From Candidatus Brocadia sp. (GTDB lineage Bacteria; Planctomycetota; Brocadiia; Brocadiales; Brocadiaceae): a stretch of DNA of 38,321 nt. Made by a program: the position numbers and the translations under genes. The notes under the pieces are model-generated. The model had not been told where the DNA came from. It ran no database searches and saw only the letters and a program-made list of their open reading frames with translations. Below are positions 8,901 to 16,894 of the stretch, one piece after another. The stretch is from positions 1-38,321 of the forward strand of contig SOEU01000027.1 of NCBI GenBank assembly GCA_021646415.1, read 5' to 3'. Positions within the stretch are counted from its first letter, which is position 1, and every line of letters starts with the position of its first letter.

Positions 8901-9995
8901 ATGAAGAAAACACCACTGTATGATAACCACCTCAAATTCAATGCAAAGATGGTGTCCTTTCATGACTATTTCATGCCCCTCCAATATGACACCATCATCA
9001 ACGAACACCACTGCGTCAGAAAAAACGCCGGCCTCTTCGATATATCACACATGGGGAGATTCGAGGTTTTAGGAAACAAGGCGTTTCCATTTATTCAGCA
9101 CATTATCACAAATGACGCGGGGAAACTTACAGAGAAACAAGTTCAATACACCCCCATCTGCAACGAACAGGGCGGGATTCTTGACGACATCCTTGTCTAC
9201 AAATGGCATAAAGAACATTTCATGCTGGTGGTAAATTGTGGTAATAAAGAAAAAGACCTCTTATGGCTGCAAAGACAGGCTGTCGCCTTTCAACCATTAG
9301 AAATAAGGGATTTGACTGATCGTATATCTCTCATTGCATTGCAAGGGCCCCAGTCAGAAAGTATCCTTGAAAACACATTCAAAACGAAATTTGATTCCCT
9401 GAAGATGTTTTACTTTGATGATTTTTTATGGGATGATATACCCCTAATAATCTCAAGAACAGGATATACCGGCGAGGATGGTTTCGAGATATTTATAGAT
9501 GCAAAGTATATTGAAAAACTGTGGAATCTACTCCTTGATAAAAACAGGCAGAATGGTTTGAGACCTGCCGGTCTTGGAGCAAGAGACACCCTGCGATTGG
9601 AGGCGTGTCTTTTGTTGTATGGAAATGATATGGACGAGACCATAACCCCTTTAGAAACCACCATCGATTGGACCGTGAAATTTGACAAGGGTGACTTTAT
9701 TGGGAAAGAAGCAATGCTCAGGCAGAAGGCAAAAGAGATAGACAGGAAATTGGCCGGATTTGAGATGATTGACAGAGGGATTCCCCGCCATGGCTATCCC
9801 GTACTGAAGGGGAACGAAACGATTGGCAAGGTTACCAGTGGATCATTTAGCCCTACCACCAATAAAAACATCGGCCTGTGCCTTATAAAATCTCAATACA
9901 GCCATATAGGGGAGGAGTTACAAATTCAGATCAGGAATAATCCTTATCATGCATGTGTCGTAAAAACCCCATTTTATAAAAGAAAAGTTACATAG
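8901..9995 (+). CDS. gcvT: Aminomethyltransferase (glycine cleavage system T protein)
   Basis: This 364-residue protein has normal family length. It has the GcvT N-terminal signature FDISHMGRFEV, the conserved LDDILVYK and ALQGPQSE segments, the SRTGYTGEDGFEIF block and GLGARDTLRLEAC, followed by the C-terminal barrel (GKVTSGSFSPT). T protein moves the methylene carbon of the H-protein-bound aminomethyl group to tetrahydrofolate, releasing ammonia. gcvH follows at 10312, but gcvP (P protein) is not in the window. The 316-bp gap to gcvH is unusually long for this pair and contains repeat elements. Confidence 0.95.
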   Translation: MKKTPLYDNHLKFNAKMVSFHDYFMPLQYDTIINEHHCVRKNAGLFDISHMGRFEVLGNKAFPFIQHIITNDAGKLTEKQVQYTPICNEQGGILDDILVYKWHKEHFMLVVNCGNKEKDLLWLQRQAVAFQPLEIRDLTDRISLIALQGPQSESILENTFKTKFDSLKMFYFDDFLWDDIPLIISRTGYTGEDGFEIFIDAKYIEKLWNLLLDKNRQNGLRPAGLGARDTLRLEACLLLYGNDMDETITPLETTIDWTVKFDKGDFIGKEAMLRQKAKEIDRKLAGFEMIDRGIPRHGYPVLKGNETIGKVTSGSFSPTTNKNIGLCLIKSQYSHIGEELQIQIRNNPYHACVVKTPFYKRKVT

Positions 9996-10016
9996 CGCAA
10001 CGAAGCCGCACCCAAA

Positions 10017-10036
10017 TCCCCCTTAAAAAAGGGGGA
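10017..10036. repeat. CCCCCTT/AAGGGGG palindromic intergenic repeat
   Basis: TCCCCCTT (10017-10024) and AAGGGGGA (10029-10036) form a short hairpin just after gcvT, followed by GAAGGGGGTTG. A similar unit is at 31505-31522 and a related one runs through the start of the gene at 21674-21710, so this is a dispersed repeat. Confidence 0.6.
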
Positions 10037-10091
10037 CGAAGGGGGTTGTTAAAAAACTTGAAATTGTTTCGAATTTCGATATTTGGATTTT

Positions 10092-10232
10092 GTAACTATT
10101 TAGCCAAGTGAAATAATCACAAAAAGATTCTAAAACAAGTTCAGAATGACAAATAAAAGCGCCGTGTCATGCTGAATTTATTTCAGCATCAGGTCTTATA
10201 CAGGGCAAAGCTTCACTTGGCTAAATAGTTAC
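10092..10232. mobile_element. MITE-like 141-bp inverted-repeat element between gcvT and gcvH
   Basis: The 21-nt arms at 10092-10112 and 10212-10232 are perfect reverse complements. Inside them lies a second, imperfect inverted repeat of about 27 nt (near 10126-10152 and 10164-10190). The whole could fold into one long hairpin. The element is flanked exactly by a 16-nt near-direct repeat (10077-10092 and 10233-10248, one mismatch), as expected of a target-site duplication. It has no coding capacity. It would need a transposase in trans, and none is present in the window. Confidence 0.6.
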
Positions 10233-10311
10233 CGATATTCGGATTTTGGATTTTTAATGAACAATACAAGTTGTTAAAAATTTATAAAAATTTTTTTCCA
10301 GGATACTGTAT

Positions 10312-10704
10312 ATGACGACTATACCAGAAGAACTCCTTTACACAAAGACGCATGAATGGGTGAAAAAAATAAACCAAAAAGAAGTGATCATGGGCATCAC
10401 CGACCATGCGCAGCAGCAACTAAAGGATATCGTCTTTGTCGAATTGCCTTCGATAGGCAAGGTAGTAACGGCAGGCGCCGCCTGTGCAGTGGTGGAATCC
10501 GTAAAGGCCGCCTACGATATTTATGCCCCGTTATCGGGAAAAGTTACTAAAACCAACCAAAAGATTCAGGAAAAACCGGAACTGGTGAATAAAGATCCTT
10601 ACGGTGAGGGGTGGTTTTTACACATCGAAATATCCAACCCAAACGAATTCAACAATCTCTTAAGCCCCGTCCAGTATCGAGCTATTAGTGAATCTGAACA
10701 TTAA
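10312..10704 (+). CDS. gcvH: Glycine cleavage system H protein (lipoyl carrier)
   Basis: This 130-residue protein begins with the usual YTKTHEWV segment. It carries the lipoylation site K65 in [14 protein letters not shown], and ends with the conserved [15 protein letters not shown] block. The lipoyl-lysine arm shuttles the aminomethyl group from P protein to T protein. Shine-Dalgarno AGGA lies about nine bases upstream. gcvT is upstream on the same strand, but the inverted-repeat element between them could separate their expression. gcvP would have to be elsewhere. Confidence 0.95.
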   Translation: MTTIPEELLYTKTHEWVKKINQKEVIMGITDHAQQQLKDIVFVELPSIGKVVTAGAACAVVESVKAAYDIYAPLSGKVTKTNQKIQEKPELVNKDPYGEGWFLHIEISNPNEFNNLLSPVQYRAISESEH

Positions 10705-10710
10705 ATGTGT

Positions 10711-10830
10711 AGGGGCGTATTGCAATACGCCTTACGGTCAAATATCCTGATTGTATAAATTGCCAAAGCCCTGGCTTGATGCAAGGGATTTCGATGTTTT
10801 AGATGTTTTCGGTGAGTCCCCTCACCGAAA
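10711..10830. repeat. Two palindromic repeats after gcvH
   Basis: A 16-nt perfect palindrome, GCGTATTGCAATACGC (10715-10730), begins 11 bases after the gcvH stop. A perfect 10-bp hairpin, TTTCGGTGAG/CTCACCGAAA with loop TCCC, is at 10807-10830. Neither has a T-run. They may be dispersed repeats that also stabilise or end the gcvH transcript. Confidence 0.5.
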
Positions 10831-11012
10831 CAAAATAGCAGAAGGACGTACAGGGGTTTTTAATTATCATCAGGTGGCTATGTTAACTTTGCCCGCTTTG
10901 TTTATCGATAACATTATTCGTTTCTAGCATTACCACGCACGCTTTACAATACGGGCTTCGTAATCTATTTAACGTTGCCACTGGGATAAGCACACTTACC
11001 TCTACTATAAAA

Positions 11013-11060
11013 TGTGTCATGGCACACTTGTGTGACGTTACACTTATGTGCCATGTCACA
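11013..11060. promoter_or_regulatory. Array of TGTG-N-CACA dyads, possible operator cluster
   Basis: TGTG-N6-CACA occurs at 11013-11026 and 11047-11060, with TGTG-ACGT-TACA between them at 11031-11042. Start-to-start spacing is 18 and 16 bases. The two outer dyads also pair with each other over 13 bases with one mismatch. The block lies about 150 bp before the riboswitch leader. It may be a binding site for a dimeric regulator or a cruciform-forming repeat. Confidence 0.3.
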
Positions 11061-11210
11061 CTTTTTATGCCTTGCCTGAATATACTCATTACTATATATT
11101 TCTATTGTAGTGTGATCATGAGTGATTAAAATCTAAAGCTTAATGATTTATTTCTATAAATTCTTTTATCTGATCTTTATTCTGGCGTTTTATTTGCGCA
11201 ATATTCAAAA

Positions 11211-11357
11211 TACATTACGATAAAGGCAAACCCTGAGCGATTGGGGGACGCAAAAGTAAAGGGTCTTTAGGCGTACAGGGAAGTACGTCGATAAAGTAAA
11301 TTCATAAGACAATAAGGAAGTAGTCTCCAAAAGATAGCCTTACTGCCGAAGATGTTT
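11211..11357 (+). promoter_or_regulatory. GEMM (cyclic di-GMP-I class) riboswitch of the kelch-repeat gene
   Basis: The core reads ACGATAAAGGCAAACC, a CCCTGAG...GGGG hairpin, then GGGACGCAAAAG and, after an extended P3 arm, AGCC...GCCGAAG at the 3' side. This is the known GEMM-I layout. An outer pairing ACAT/ATGT closes it. The last bases of the aptamer (AGCCTTACTGC) are the 5' arm of the following terminator, so ligand binding should block termination and switch the gene on (inference). The P3 arm is about 25 nt longer than in the minus-strand copy at 323-443. Confidence 0.88.
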
Positions 11358-11387
11358 AGATAAATATCTTTGCAGTAAGGCTTTTTT
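11336..11387 (+). terminator. Riboswitch-controlled intrinsic terminator
   Basis: AGCCTTACTGC (11336-11346) pairs perfectly with GCAGTAAGGCT (11372-11382), followed by a T-run at 11382-11387. It stands 38 bp before the ATG of the kelch-repeat gene and overlaps the aptamer's 3' strand. Confidence 0.88.
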
Positions 11388-11425
11388 GTTTTTAAATGCC
11401 ATTTAATTTTTAAGGAGGAAGCAAA

Positions 11426-14400
11426 ATGAAGTTAAAGTGGTGGATAATAAGTCTTTTGGGGGTTATGTTCTTAGTCGGACAAGCGGGATGGGCAAAGGCA
11501 TGGGGACTAAGTATTGAAGAGAGGATGGCATGTCAGCGGGCCATTGAAGAGGTTTACTGGAGCCATACCCTATGGCCAAAGGAAAATCCATCTCCAAAAC
11601 CTCAGCTTAAAGAGGTCATGTCAGAAGAGGAATTGAGAAAGAAGGTAGAGAAGACCGTAAAGATGTCCAGGGCCCTGGAAGTAATCTGGAAGCGTCCCGT
11701 CAGGGGGTACCAACTCCAGGCAGAGCTTCAGCGTATGGCTGAAACTACGAGGAATCCTGATATGCTGCGAGAACTCTGGCAGGCGCTGGGTAATGACCCT
11801 CATCTGATAGCGGAATGCCTGGCCAGACCCTTACTTGTAGAGAGGCAGATCCAGGAATGGTATGACTTTGATGAACGTTTTCATGGGAAATTAAAGAAAC
11901 GGGTGATGAGGGAACTGAAACTGCATGATAAGGTAGGGGATATGAAGGGGATGGATGGAGAGTACCGGGAAGTGGAATTGAGGAAAGGGAAGTCTCATGA
12001 GGGTAAAACGGCAGAAAAGAAAGATGTGCTGGAACTTTCTGAAAAGGAATGGGCAGAGGAGATAGGTCGTCTTGCCGGTGCATTTGGGGCAAAGGGACGG
12101 GATGCGATGAAATTGCCGCTGAGGCGAGTTGCCGGCGACCGCTCCGCTCAAACGGTCGATGTGAAGGGACCGGATGTGATGAAATTGCCGATGAGGCGGT
12201 TAAGTAAGTTACAGGAGGATGAGGAGGGATTTTATGTAGTAGGAGTATTGAAGAATGGGGCAGATCGGGTGAGAATAGCAGTAGTGGAGTGGCAGAAGGT
12301 AGGGTTTGATACGTGGTGGTCAGAGGCAGAGGAACAGTTTACCGCAGAAATAGAAGGAGAAAACTATGCCTATAACTTGCCTGAAATTACCACGACAGCC
12401 CTTGTCCCCCTTGCGCCGAGCAACACCTGGTCAGCAACGGATGCAGGTGCGCCTGCCCCTACTGCCCGATATTGGCATACAGCGGTATGGACCGGTACGG
12501 AGATGATTGTATGGGGTGGTGGCGATAGGGGAGGACGCTACAATCCGGCGACAAATACATGGTTTGCTACAACCACAACGGGCGCCCCTACTGCCCGATC
12601 TTTCCATACAGCGGTATGGACAGGTATGGAGATGATTGTATGGGGTGGTGGCGATGGCCTCAATACGGGAGGACGCTACAACCCGGCGACAAATACGTGG
12701 TCTGCCACAAACACAACGGGTGCCCCTACTGCCCGACGTTCCCACACAGCGGTATGGACCGGTACGGAGATGATTGTATGGGGTGGATGGAATTGGGATA
12801 GTGGTGATGACTTCAATACGGGAGGACGCTACAACCCATCGACAAATACGTGGTCTGCCACAAACACAACGGGCGTCCCTACTGCCCGATCTTTCCATAC
12901 AGCGGTATGGACCGGTACGGAGATGATTGTATGGGGTGGATTTGGTAGTAGTACCGGTGACCTCAATACGGGAGGGCGCTACGATCCATCGACAAATACA
13001 TGGTCTGCCACAAACACAACGGGCGTCCCTACTGCCCGATCTTTCCATACAGCGGTATGGACAGGTACGGAGATGATTGTATGGGGTGGAATTGATACTA
13101 ATAGTTATAGTTGCGTCAATACGGGAGGACGCTACGATCCATCGACAAATACGTGGTATACTACCACTACAACGGGCGCCCCTACTGTACGAGATGAGCA
13201 TACAGCGGTATGGACAGGTACCGTAATGATTGTATGGGGTGGTGAAGATTACGGTTATTATTCCCTCAATACGGGAGGACGCTACGATCCATCGACAAAT
13301 ACGTGGTCTGCCACAAACACAACGGGCGTCCCTACTGCCCGACATTCCCATACAGCGGTATGGACAGATACGGAGATGATTGTATGGGGTGGATGGGATT
13401 CGTATAGTGGTGATGACTTCAATACGGGAGGACGCTACGATCCTGATATAGACTCGTGGGTAGCTACAAGCATGGGTAAACGGAGCGCCCCCACTGCCCG
13501 AGATTCTCATACAGCGGTATGGATAGGTACGGAGATGATTGTATGGGGTGGATACAGTTCTAGCTACCCTTATAACCTCAATACGGGGGGACGCTACGAT
13601 CCAGCGTTAAATGCCTGGAGGTTTACAAACACTACAAACGCACCCAGTGCCAGATATGACCATACAGCGGTATGGACAGGTACCCGGATGATTATATGGG
13701 GAGGTGAAGACGTTTACGGTCCTTCAATAACCGGGGCTCATTATAACCCATTAACCAATAATTGGGTAGCTGTTACCAACAAGACTGGTGCCCCCACTGC
13801 ACGATATGGCCATACAGCAGTATGGACAGGTACGCGGATGATTGTATGGGGTGGAGTCGGTAGTACTGGTTACCTCAATACGGGAGGGCGTTACGATCCA
13901 GCGGTAAACTCGTGGCTTCCTACGAACACAACGGGCGCCCCTACTGGCCGATATGAACATACAGCGGTATGGACAGGTACTCGGATGATTGTATGGGGTG
14001 GATCCGGCAGTAGTACTGGTTATCTCAAGACGGGAGGGCGTTACGATCCAGCGGCAAACTCGTGGCTTCCTACAAACCCAACGGGCGCCCCTACTGCACG
14101 ATATAAACATACAGCGGTGTGGACAGGTACCGTAATGATTGTATGGGGTGGACACGGCGGTACTGGTTACCTCAATACGGGAGGACGCTACAACCCGGCG
14201 GCAAACACGTGGTCTGCTACCAACCAAACAGGCGCCCCCACTGCCCGATATGGCCATACAGCGGTATGGACAGGTAGCGTAATGATTGTATGGGGTGGAA
14301 GAGGTAGTACTGGTTATCTCAATACGGGAGGACGCTATAACCCAGCAAATACGTGGTCTGCTACCACCACAGCAAGTGCCCCTGCTGCCCGATATGAGCA

Positions 14401-14491
14401 TACAGCGGTATGGACAGGTACGGAGATGATTGTATGGGGTGGATACGGGAGCACTGGTTACCTCTATACGGGAGGACGCTATTTCCCTTAA
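11426..14491 (+). CDS. Secreted protein with 14 kelch-like beta-propeller repeats
   Basis: This is a 1021-residue exported protein. A signal peptide (1 to about 25, basic start, hydrophobic core, AKA cleavage site) leads into a charged helical region (about 27-330) of unknown fold. From residue 345 to the end come 14 repeats of about 48 residues. Each has the core PTARxxHTAVWTGTEMIVWGG, then a short variable stretch, then NTGGRYxPxTNTW. Fourteen blades would fit two seven-bladed propellers. The last repeat lacks its final strand segment, which fits closure of the ring by an N-terminal strand (SNTWSAT, 332-338). AAGGAGG precedes the ATG. A GEMM riboswitch controls it, so it probably acts outside the cell in surface attachment or matrix (inference). 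No enzyme motif was seen. Confidence 0.9.
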   Translation: MKLKWWIISLLGVMFLVGQAGWAKAWGLSIEERMACQRAIEEVYWSHTLWPKENPSPKPQLKEVMSEEELRKKVEKTVKMSRALEVIWKRPVRGYQLQAELQRMAETTRNPDMLRELWQALGNDPHLIAECLARPLLVERQIQEWYDFDERFHGKLKKRVMRELKLHDKVGDMKGMDGEYREVELRKGKSHEGKTAEKKDVLELSEKEWAEEIGRLAGAFGAKGRDAMKLPLRRVAGDRSAQTVDVKGPDVMKLPMRRLSKLQEDEEGFYVVGVLKNGADRVRIAVVEWQKVGFDTWWSEAEEQFTAEIEGENYAYNLPEITTTALVPLAPSNTWSATDAGAPAPTARYWHTAVWTGTEMIVWGGGDRGGRYNPATNTWFATTTTGAPTARSFHTAVWTGMEMIVWGGGDGLNTGGRYNPATNTWSATNTTGAPTARRSHTAVWTGTEMIVWGGWNWDSGDDFNTGGRYNPSTNTWSATNTTGVPTARSFHTAVWTGTEMIVWGGFGSSTGDLNTGGRYDPSTNTWSATNTTGVPTARSFHTAVWTGTEMIVWGGIDTNSYSCVNTGGRYDPSTNTWYTTTTTGAPTVRDEHTAVWTGTVMIVWGGEDYGYYSLNTGGRYDPSTNTWSATNTTGVPTARHSHTAVWTDTEMIVWGGWDSYSGDDFNTGGRYDPDIDSWVATSMGKRSAPTARDSHTAVWIGTEMIVWGGYSSSYPYNLNTGGRYDPALNAWRFTNTTNAPSARYDHTAVWTGTRMIIWGGEDVYGPSITGAHYNPLTNNWVAVTNKTGAPTARYGHTAVWTGTRMIVWGGVGSTGYLNTGGRYDPAVNSWLPTNTTGAPTGRYEHTAVWTGTRMIVWGGSGSSTGYLKTGGRYDPAANSWLPTNPTGAPTARYKHTAVWTGTVMIVWGGHGGTGYLNTGGRYNPAANTWSATNQTGAPTARYGHTAVWTGSVMIVWGGRGSTGYLNTGGRYNPANTWSATTTASAPAARYEHTAVWTGTEMIVWGGYGSTGYLYTGGRYFP
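12458..14488 (+). repeat. Tandem array of 14 kelch-coding repeats of about 145 bp
   Basis: The coding DNA is repeated almost exactly in places. For example, CATACAGCGGTATGGACAGG and GATGATTGTATGGGGTGG recur in nearly every unit. Units 2 to 6 are the most alike and units 8 and 9 the most diverged. This suggests recent expansion or gene conversion. The array also keeps the opposite strand open, producing long spurious frames there. Confidence 0.85.
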
Positions 14492-14559
14492 TTGCTCGCT
14501 TAAGGTTGCATGCTAATATCGTCCTCGATTGAGCCAAAAACGCTTTAGCAAAGATACAC

Positions 14560-14640
14560 TGTAAAGACAGGTTTGAAATCTGTCTCTACACTGGAGAGTT
14601 CAACGATATGGTGCAATCTGCAAGATTGCACCATATCGTT
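14560..14640 (+). terminator. Two hairpins after the kelch gene
   Basis: An 11-bp stem with one mismatch (TGTA-A-AGACAG / CTGTCT-C-TACA, 14560-14590) is followed by a perfect 18-bp stem with a 3-nt loop (14602-14619 and 14623-14640). There is no T-run, so they are not standard intrinsic terminators. They may protect the 3' end of the mRNA or be a repeat. Confidence 0.45.
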
Positions 14641-14718
14641 ACTTGATTTAACAGTATGATTTCTTATTGAAATACACCTTAATAATGTAATGGTAAATTT
14701 GGAAGGTACTTTTTGGCT

Positions 14719-15501
14719 CTATTTCAGATATTTTTCCTTGTTTTTGAAATGTTCCTTATAAGTTTTGGCAAAATGGATTCGGCCGCTTTTATCATGGAGA
14801 TAATAAAGGTAAGGCGATTTTTGGGGATGCAGGGCGGCATCTATGGCATTTGGTCCCGGGTTGGCTATTGGCCCCGGCGGCAGGCCTTTATGCAAATATG
14901 TGTTATAAGGGGAATTAATTTTTAAATCAGCAAGAAAAATTTTTTCTCTCCGTGTAAGATAAGGAAAAACGGCATCAACTTGCAGTGGCATGCCTATTTT
15001 TAGCCTTTTCCACAAGATGCCGGATATTATTTTCCTTTCTTTTCCTTGCGACGATTCTTTTTCTATCAATGAGGCCATCGTCACAATTTCATGATCGACT
15101 TTGCCGATTTTGGCATTAAAATTATCTCTCATCGCCTCGATAATTTCATCTGTTTCAGCAGTAGATGGAATAAGATAAGTATCCGGGAAAAGATATCCCT
15201 CATGATTTTTTGCTTTATCAAGAAACTCTGCCTTGTTAAAATTTTCAAAACCGCTAAAAATTTCGGCGATGTCTCTGTTATCCGATCCTTCCGGCACCCT
15301 AATCTTAACTAACTTAACGCCAAATTCCCCTCTTACCATTCGGCTGATAATCCCGAAGACCGATACAGGCTCGTTAAAAATATAATCCCCGTATTTTATC
15401 TCCCTGGTTTTATTTAAAAACTTTACAAAGAAAGCGAACGCCCACCTGCTTTTTATCACGCCCCTGTCGCTTAGTTTGGACGAAATTTCCTGCAGGTTCA
15501 T
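14719..15501 (-). CDS. mltG: Endolytic murein transglycosylase MltG-like, lacking the N-terminal anchor
   Basis: This 260-residue protein of the YceG/MltG family has the catalytic glutamate E147 in MASLIEKES, the PLQVDAVFPY segment and the C-terminal blocks PYNTYLHKGLPPGPIANPG and KSPYLYYLHDKSGRIHF. MltG cuts nascent glycan strands at the membrane. Family members are usually about 330-380 residues with an N-terminal transmembrane helix. Here the first residues already belong to the LysM-like region (LSDRGVIKSRWAF), and an in-frame stop lies about 20 bases upstream. The gene has therefore lost its anchor or starts differently. No good ribosome-binding site is seen. The lysine-rich end resembles candidate-phyla versions as I remember them, so transfer is possible. 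Confidence 0.8.
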   Translation of the reverse strand: MNLQEISSKLSDRGVIKSRWAFAFFVKFLNKTREIKYGDYIFNEPVSVFGIISRMVRGEFGVKLVKIRVPEGSDNRDIAEIFSGFENFNKAEFLDKAKNHEGYLFPDTYLIPSTAETDEIIEAMRDNFNAKIGKVDHEIVTMASLIEKESSQGKERKIISGILWKRLKIGMPLQVDAVFPYLTRREKIFLADLKINSPYNTYLHKGLPPGPIANPGPNAIDAALHPQKSPYLYYLHDKSGRIHFAKTYKEHFKNKEKYLK

Positions 15502-15835
15502 TCGGTTAAAGATTTCTTATCTTTTTCCTCACAGCCCATTATAACAACAGTATATCAGGCTACCAAAAGATAAAACAAACAGATCCATCCGGCCAATTTT
15601 AGGCGGGCAGACACTGGAAGCTCGCTTTTCCCGGCTTCAATTCTTGACAGGCAGTATCATGTGGGTTCGCCGTCCATGCACAACTCCAACTGATGCAGCA
15701 GTTGACCACGAGTTGAGTATTGAGCTTCTTGGCGTAGGGCAAGGAATCGCCACCATCCATGGGTTGGCAATCAAATTCTGCCTTAAAGGAAATTACCAAA
15801 ATCTGCAAACCCCGAGGCGGAATAGTGGTTTTGGT
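15502..15835. other. Gene-free stretch, less AT-rich than its surroundings
   Basis: Between mltG and cax lie 334 bp without a convincing gene. Small open frames exist on both strands (15599-15808 minus, 15644-15841 plus), but none has a recognisable product or ribosome-binding site. The base composition of 15590-15830 is visibly richer in G and C than the AT-rich spacers nearby. The stretch may be a remnant of an inserted or degraded gene. Confidence 0.4.
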
Positions 15836-16894
15836 CTATAAAAAATACGCGGTGATGGCGATGATAAGATAGAAGGATAACAGGGAAAAGCCCTCCCACC
15901 AGTTGCTCTTGTTGTCATGGACGACGAGCCAGGTGCCGCCGATGGACATAGCGAGGGTAATCAACTCGATCTTGTTAAAAATCAGGTTAAAATTTTGACC
16001 GAAGAGGCCTGCGATAAGGACACAGACGGGTGAAACGAAGAGGGCAATCTGCACGCTGCTTTCTGCTGCAATGGCCAGGCTCAGGTTGATCTTGTTCTTT
16101 AGAGCGGTACCAACAGCAACTGAATGTTCCGCAACGTTACCGACAAGCGGCAGGATGATCAAACCAACAAAGGCAGGCGGGATATGGGTAGATTCCACAA
16201 GAGGTTCTATCTGATGTACCAATATCTCAGACATATAGACAAGTCCACCCGTCGCTAAAATCAGGATAACCAGACTCTTTGTCATACTCCATGGAGGTGC
16301 CGTAGCCTCGATGGCCTCATGAATGACTTGTGACGCCTCTTTGTTTTCACGATTTACCATGGTATAAAATACCCCTACAAAGTAGACCATGAGCAGAACC
16401 ACGGCAATGCCAATGCTATACTTGTGGAGGGCTAATATCGAGTCCTCTCTTGCAAAGATAGAAGGTACCACAAAACACATGGCAGCCATGGAGAGGTGGA
16501 TAGTCGTTGTCCCGGTAATGATGGGACTCAGCCTCAATTCACCGAATTTTACGCCACCAATGAAGAGACTTAACCCCAGAATGAGCAGGATATTACCGAT
16601 AATTGAGCCAATCAAAGAATATTTCACAATATCGATTAAACCGCTTTTAATGGCAAGGATTGCAATGACCAACTCTGCTGCATTACCAAAGGTGGCGTTG
16701 ATAATGCCAGAAAGATGTTCACCGGTCTTTTCGGAAATTACCTCCGTTGCCTCTCCCAGGAAGTGGGCTAGTGGCACCAGGACGGCTGCAGCCAAGATAA
16801 AGGTAATGACTGCAGGAAATTGATAATTATGGGCAATAATGGTGACAGGTATAAGCAGCAGAAGATAATGCCAGAAGCTGAATTTGGGGAACAA
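15836..16894 (-). CDS. Calcium/proton antiporter (CaCA family, Cax type)
   Basis: This is an integral membrane cation exchanger of 352 residues with about eleven hydrophobic segments. It contains the two family-defining alpha repeats, ATFGNAAELVIAI (GNAAE at 70-74) and PLVGNVAEHSVAV (GNVAE at 252-256), whose acidic residues bind Ca2+. Such proteins use the proton gradient to export calcium. I start it at the TTG at 16894 because AAGGA lies eight bases upstream and the first membrane segment then follows closely. The frame stays open to another TTG at 16936, which has no visible Shine-Dalgarno. The gene stands alone. Confidence 0.88.
   Translation of the reverse strand: MFPKFSFWHYLLLLIPVTIIAHNYQFPAVITFILAAAVLVPLAHFLGEATEVISEKTGEHLSGIINATFGNAAELVIAILAIKSGLIDIVKYSLIGSIIGNILLILGLSLFIGGVKFGELRLSPIITGTTTIHLSMAAMCFVVPSIFAREDSILALHKYSIGIAVVLLMVYFVGVFYTMVNRENKEASQVIHEAIEATAPPWSMTKSLVILILATGGLVYMSEILVHQIEPLVESTHIPPAFVGLIILPLVGNVAEHSVAVGTALKNKINLSLAIAAESSVQIALFVSPVCVLIAGLFGQNFNLIFNKIELITLAMSIGGTWLVVHDNKSNWWEGFSLLSFYLIIAITAYFL

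Noticed and set aside
10883-11089. Minus-strand 68-codon frame between gcvH and the riboswitch
   Set aside because: No family resemblance and no ribosome-binding site, and it runs through the palindromic TGTG/CACA block.
11211-11390. Other riboswitch classes
   Set aside because: The GGCAAACC / GGGACGCAAA / GCCGAAG order is specific enough for GEMM. Discrimination between c-di-GMP and cGAMP subtypes is left open.
12431-13510. Long open frame on the minus strand (359 codons)
   Set aside because: It is a shadow of the kelch repeat array. Tandem repeats keep the antisense frame open, it has no ribosome-binding site, and its repeats mirror those of the sense gene.
13751-14401. Another minus-strand frame (216 codons)
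   Set aside because: Same cause as above: antisense of the kelch repeats.
12458-14488. CRISPR-like regular repeats
   Set aside because: Units of about 145 bp stay in one reading frame and encode propeller blades; they are not short repeats with unique spacers.
15599-15841. Small frames on both strands between mltG and cax
   Set aside because: Neither has a Shine-Dalgarno or a recognisable product. They overlap each other, so at most one could be real.
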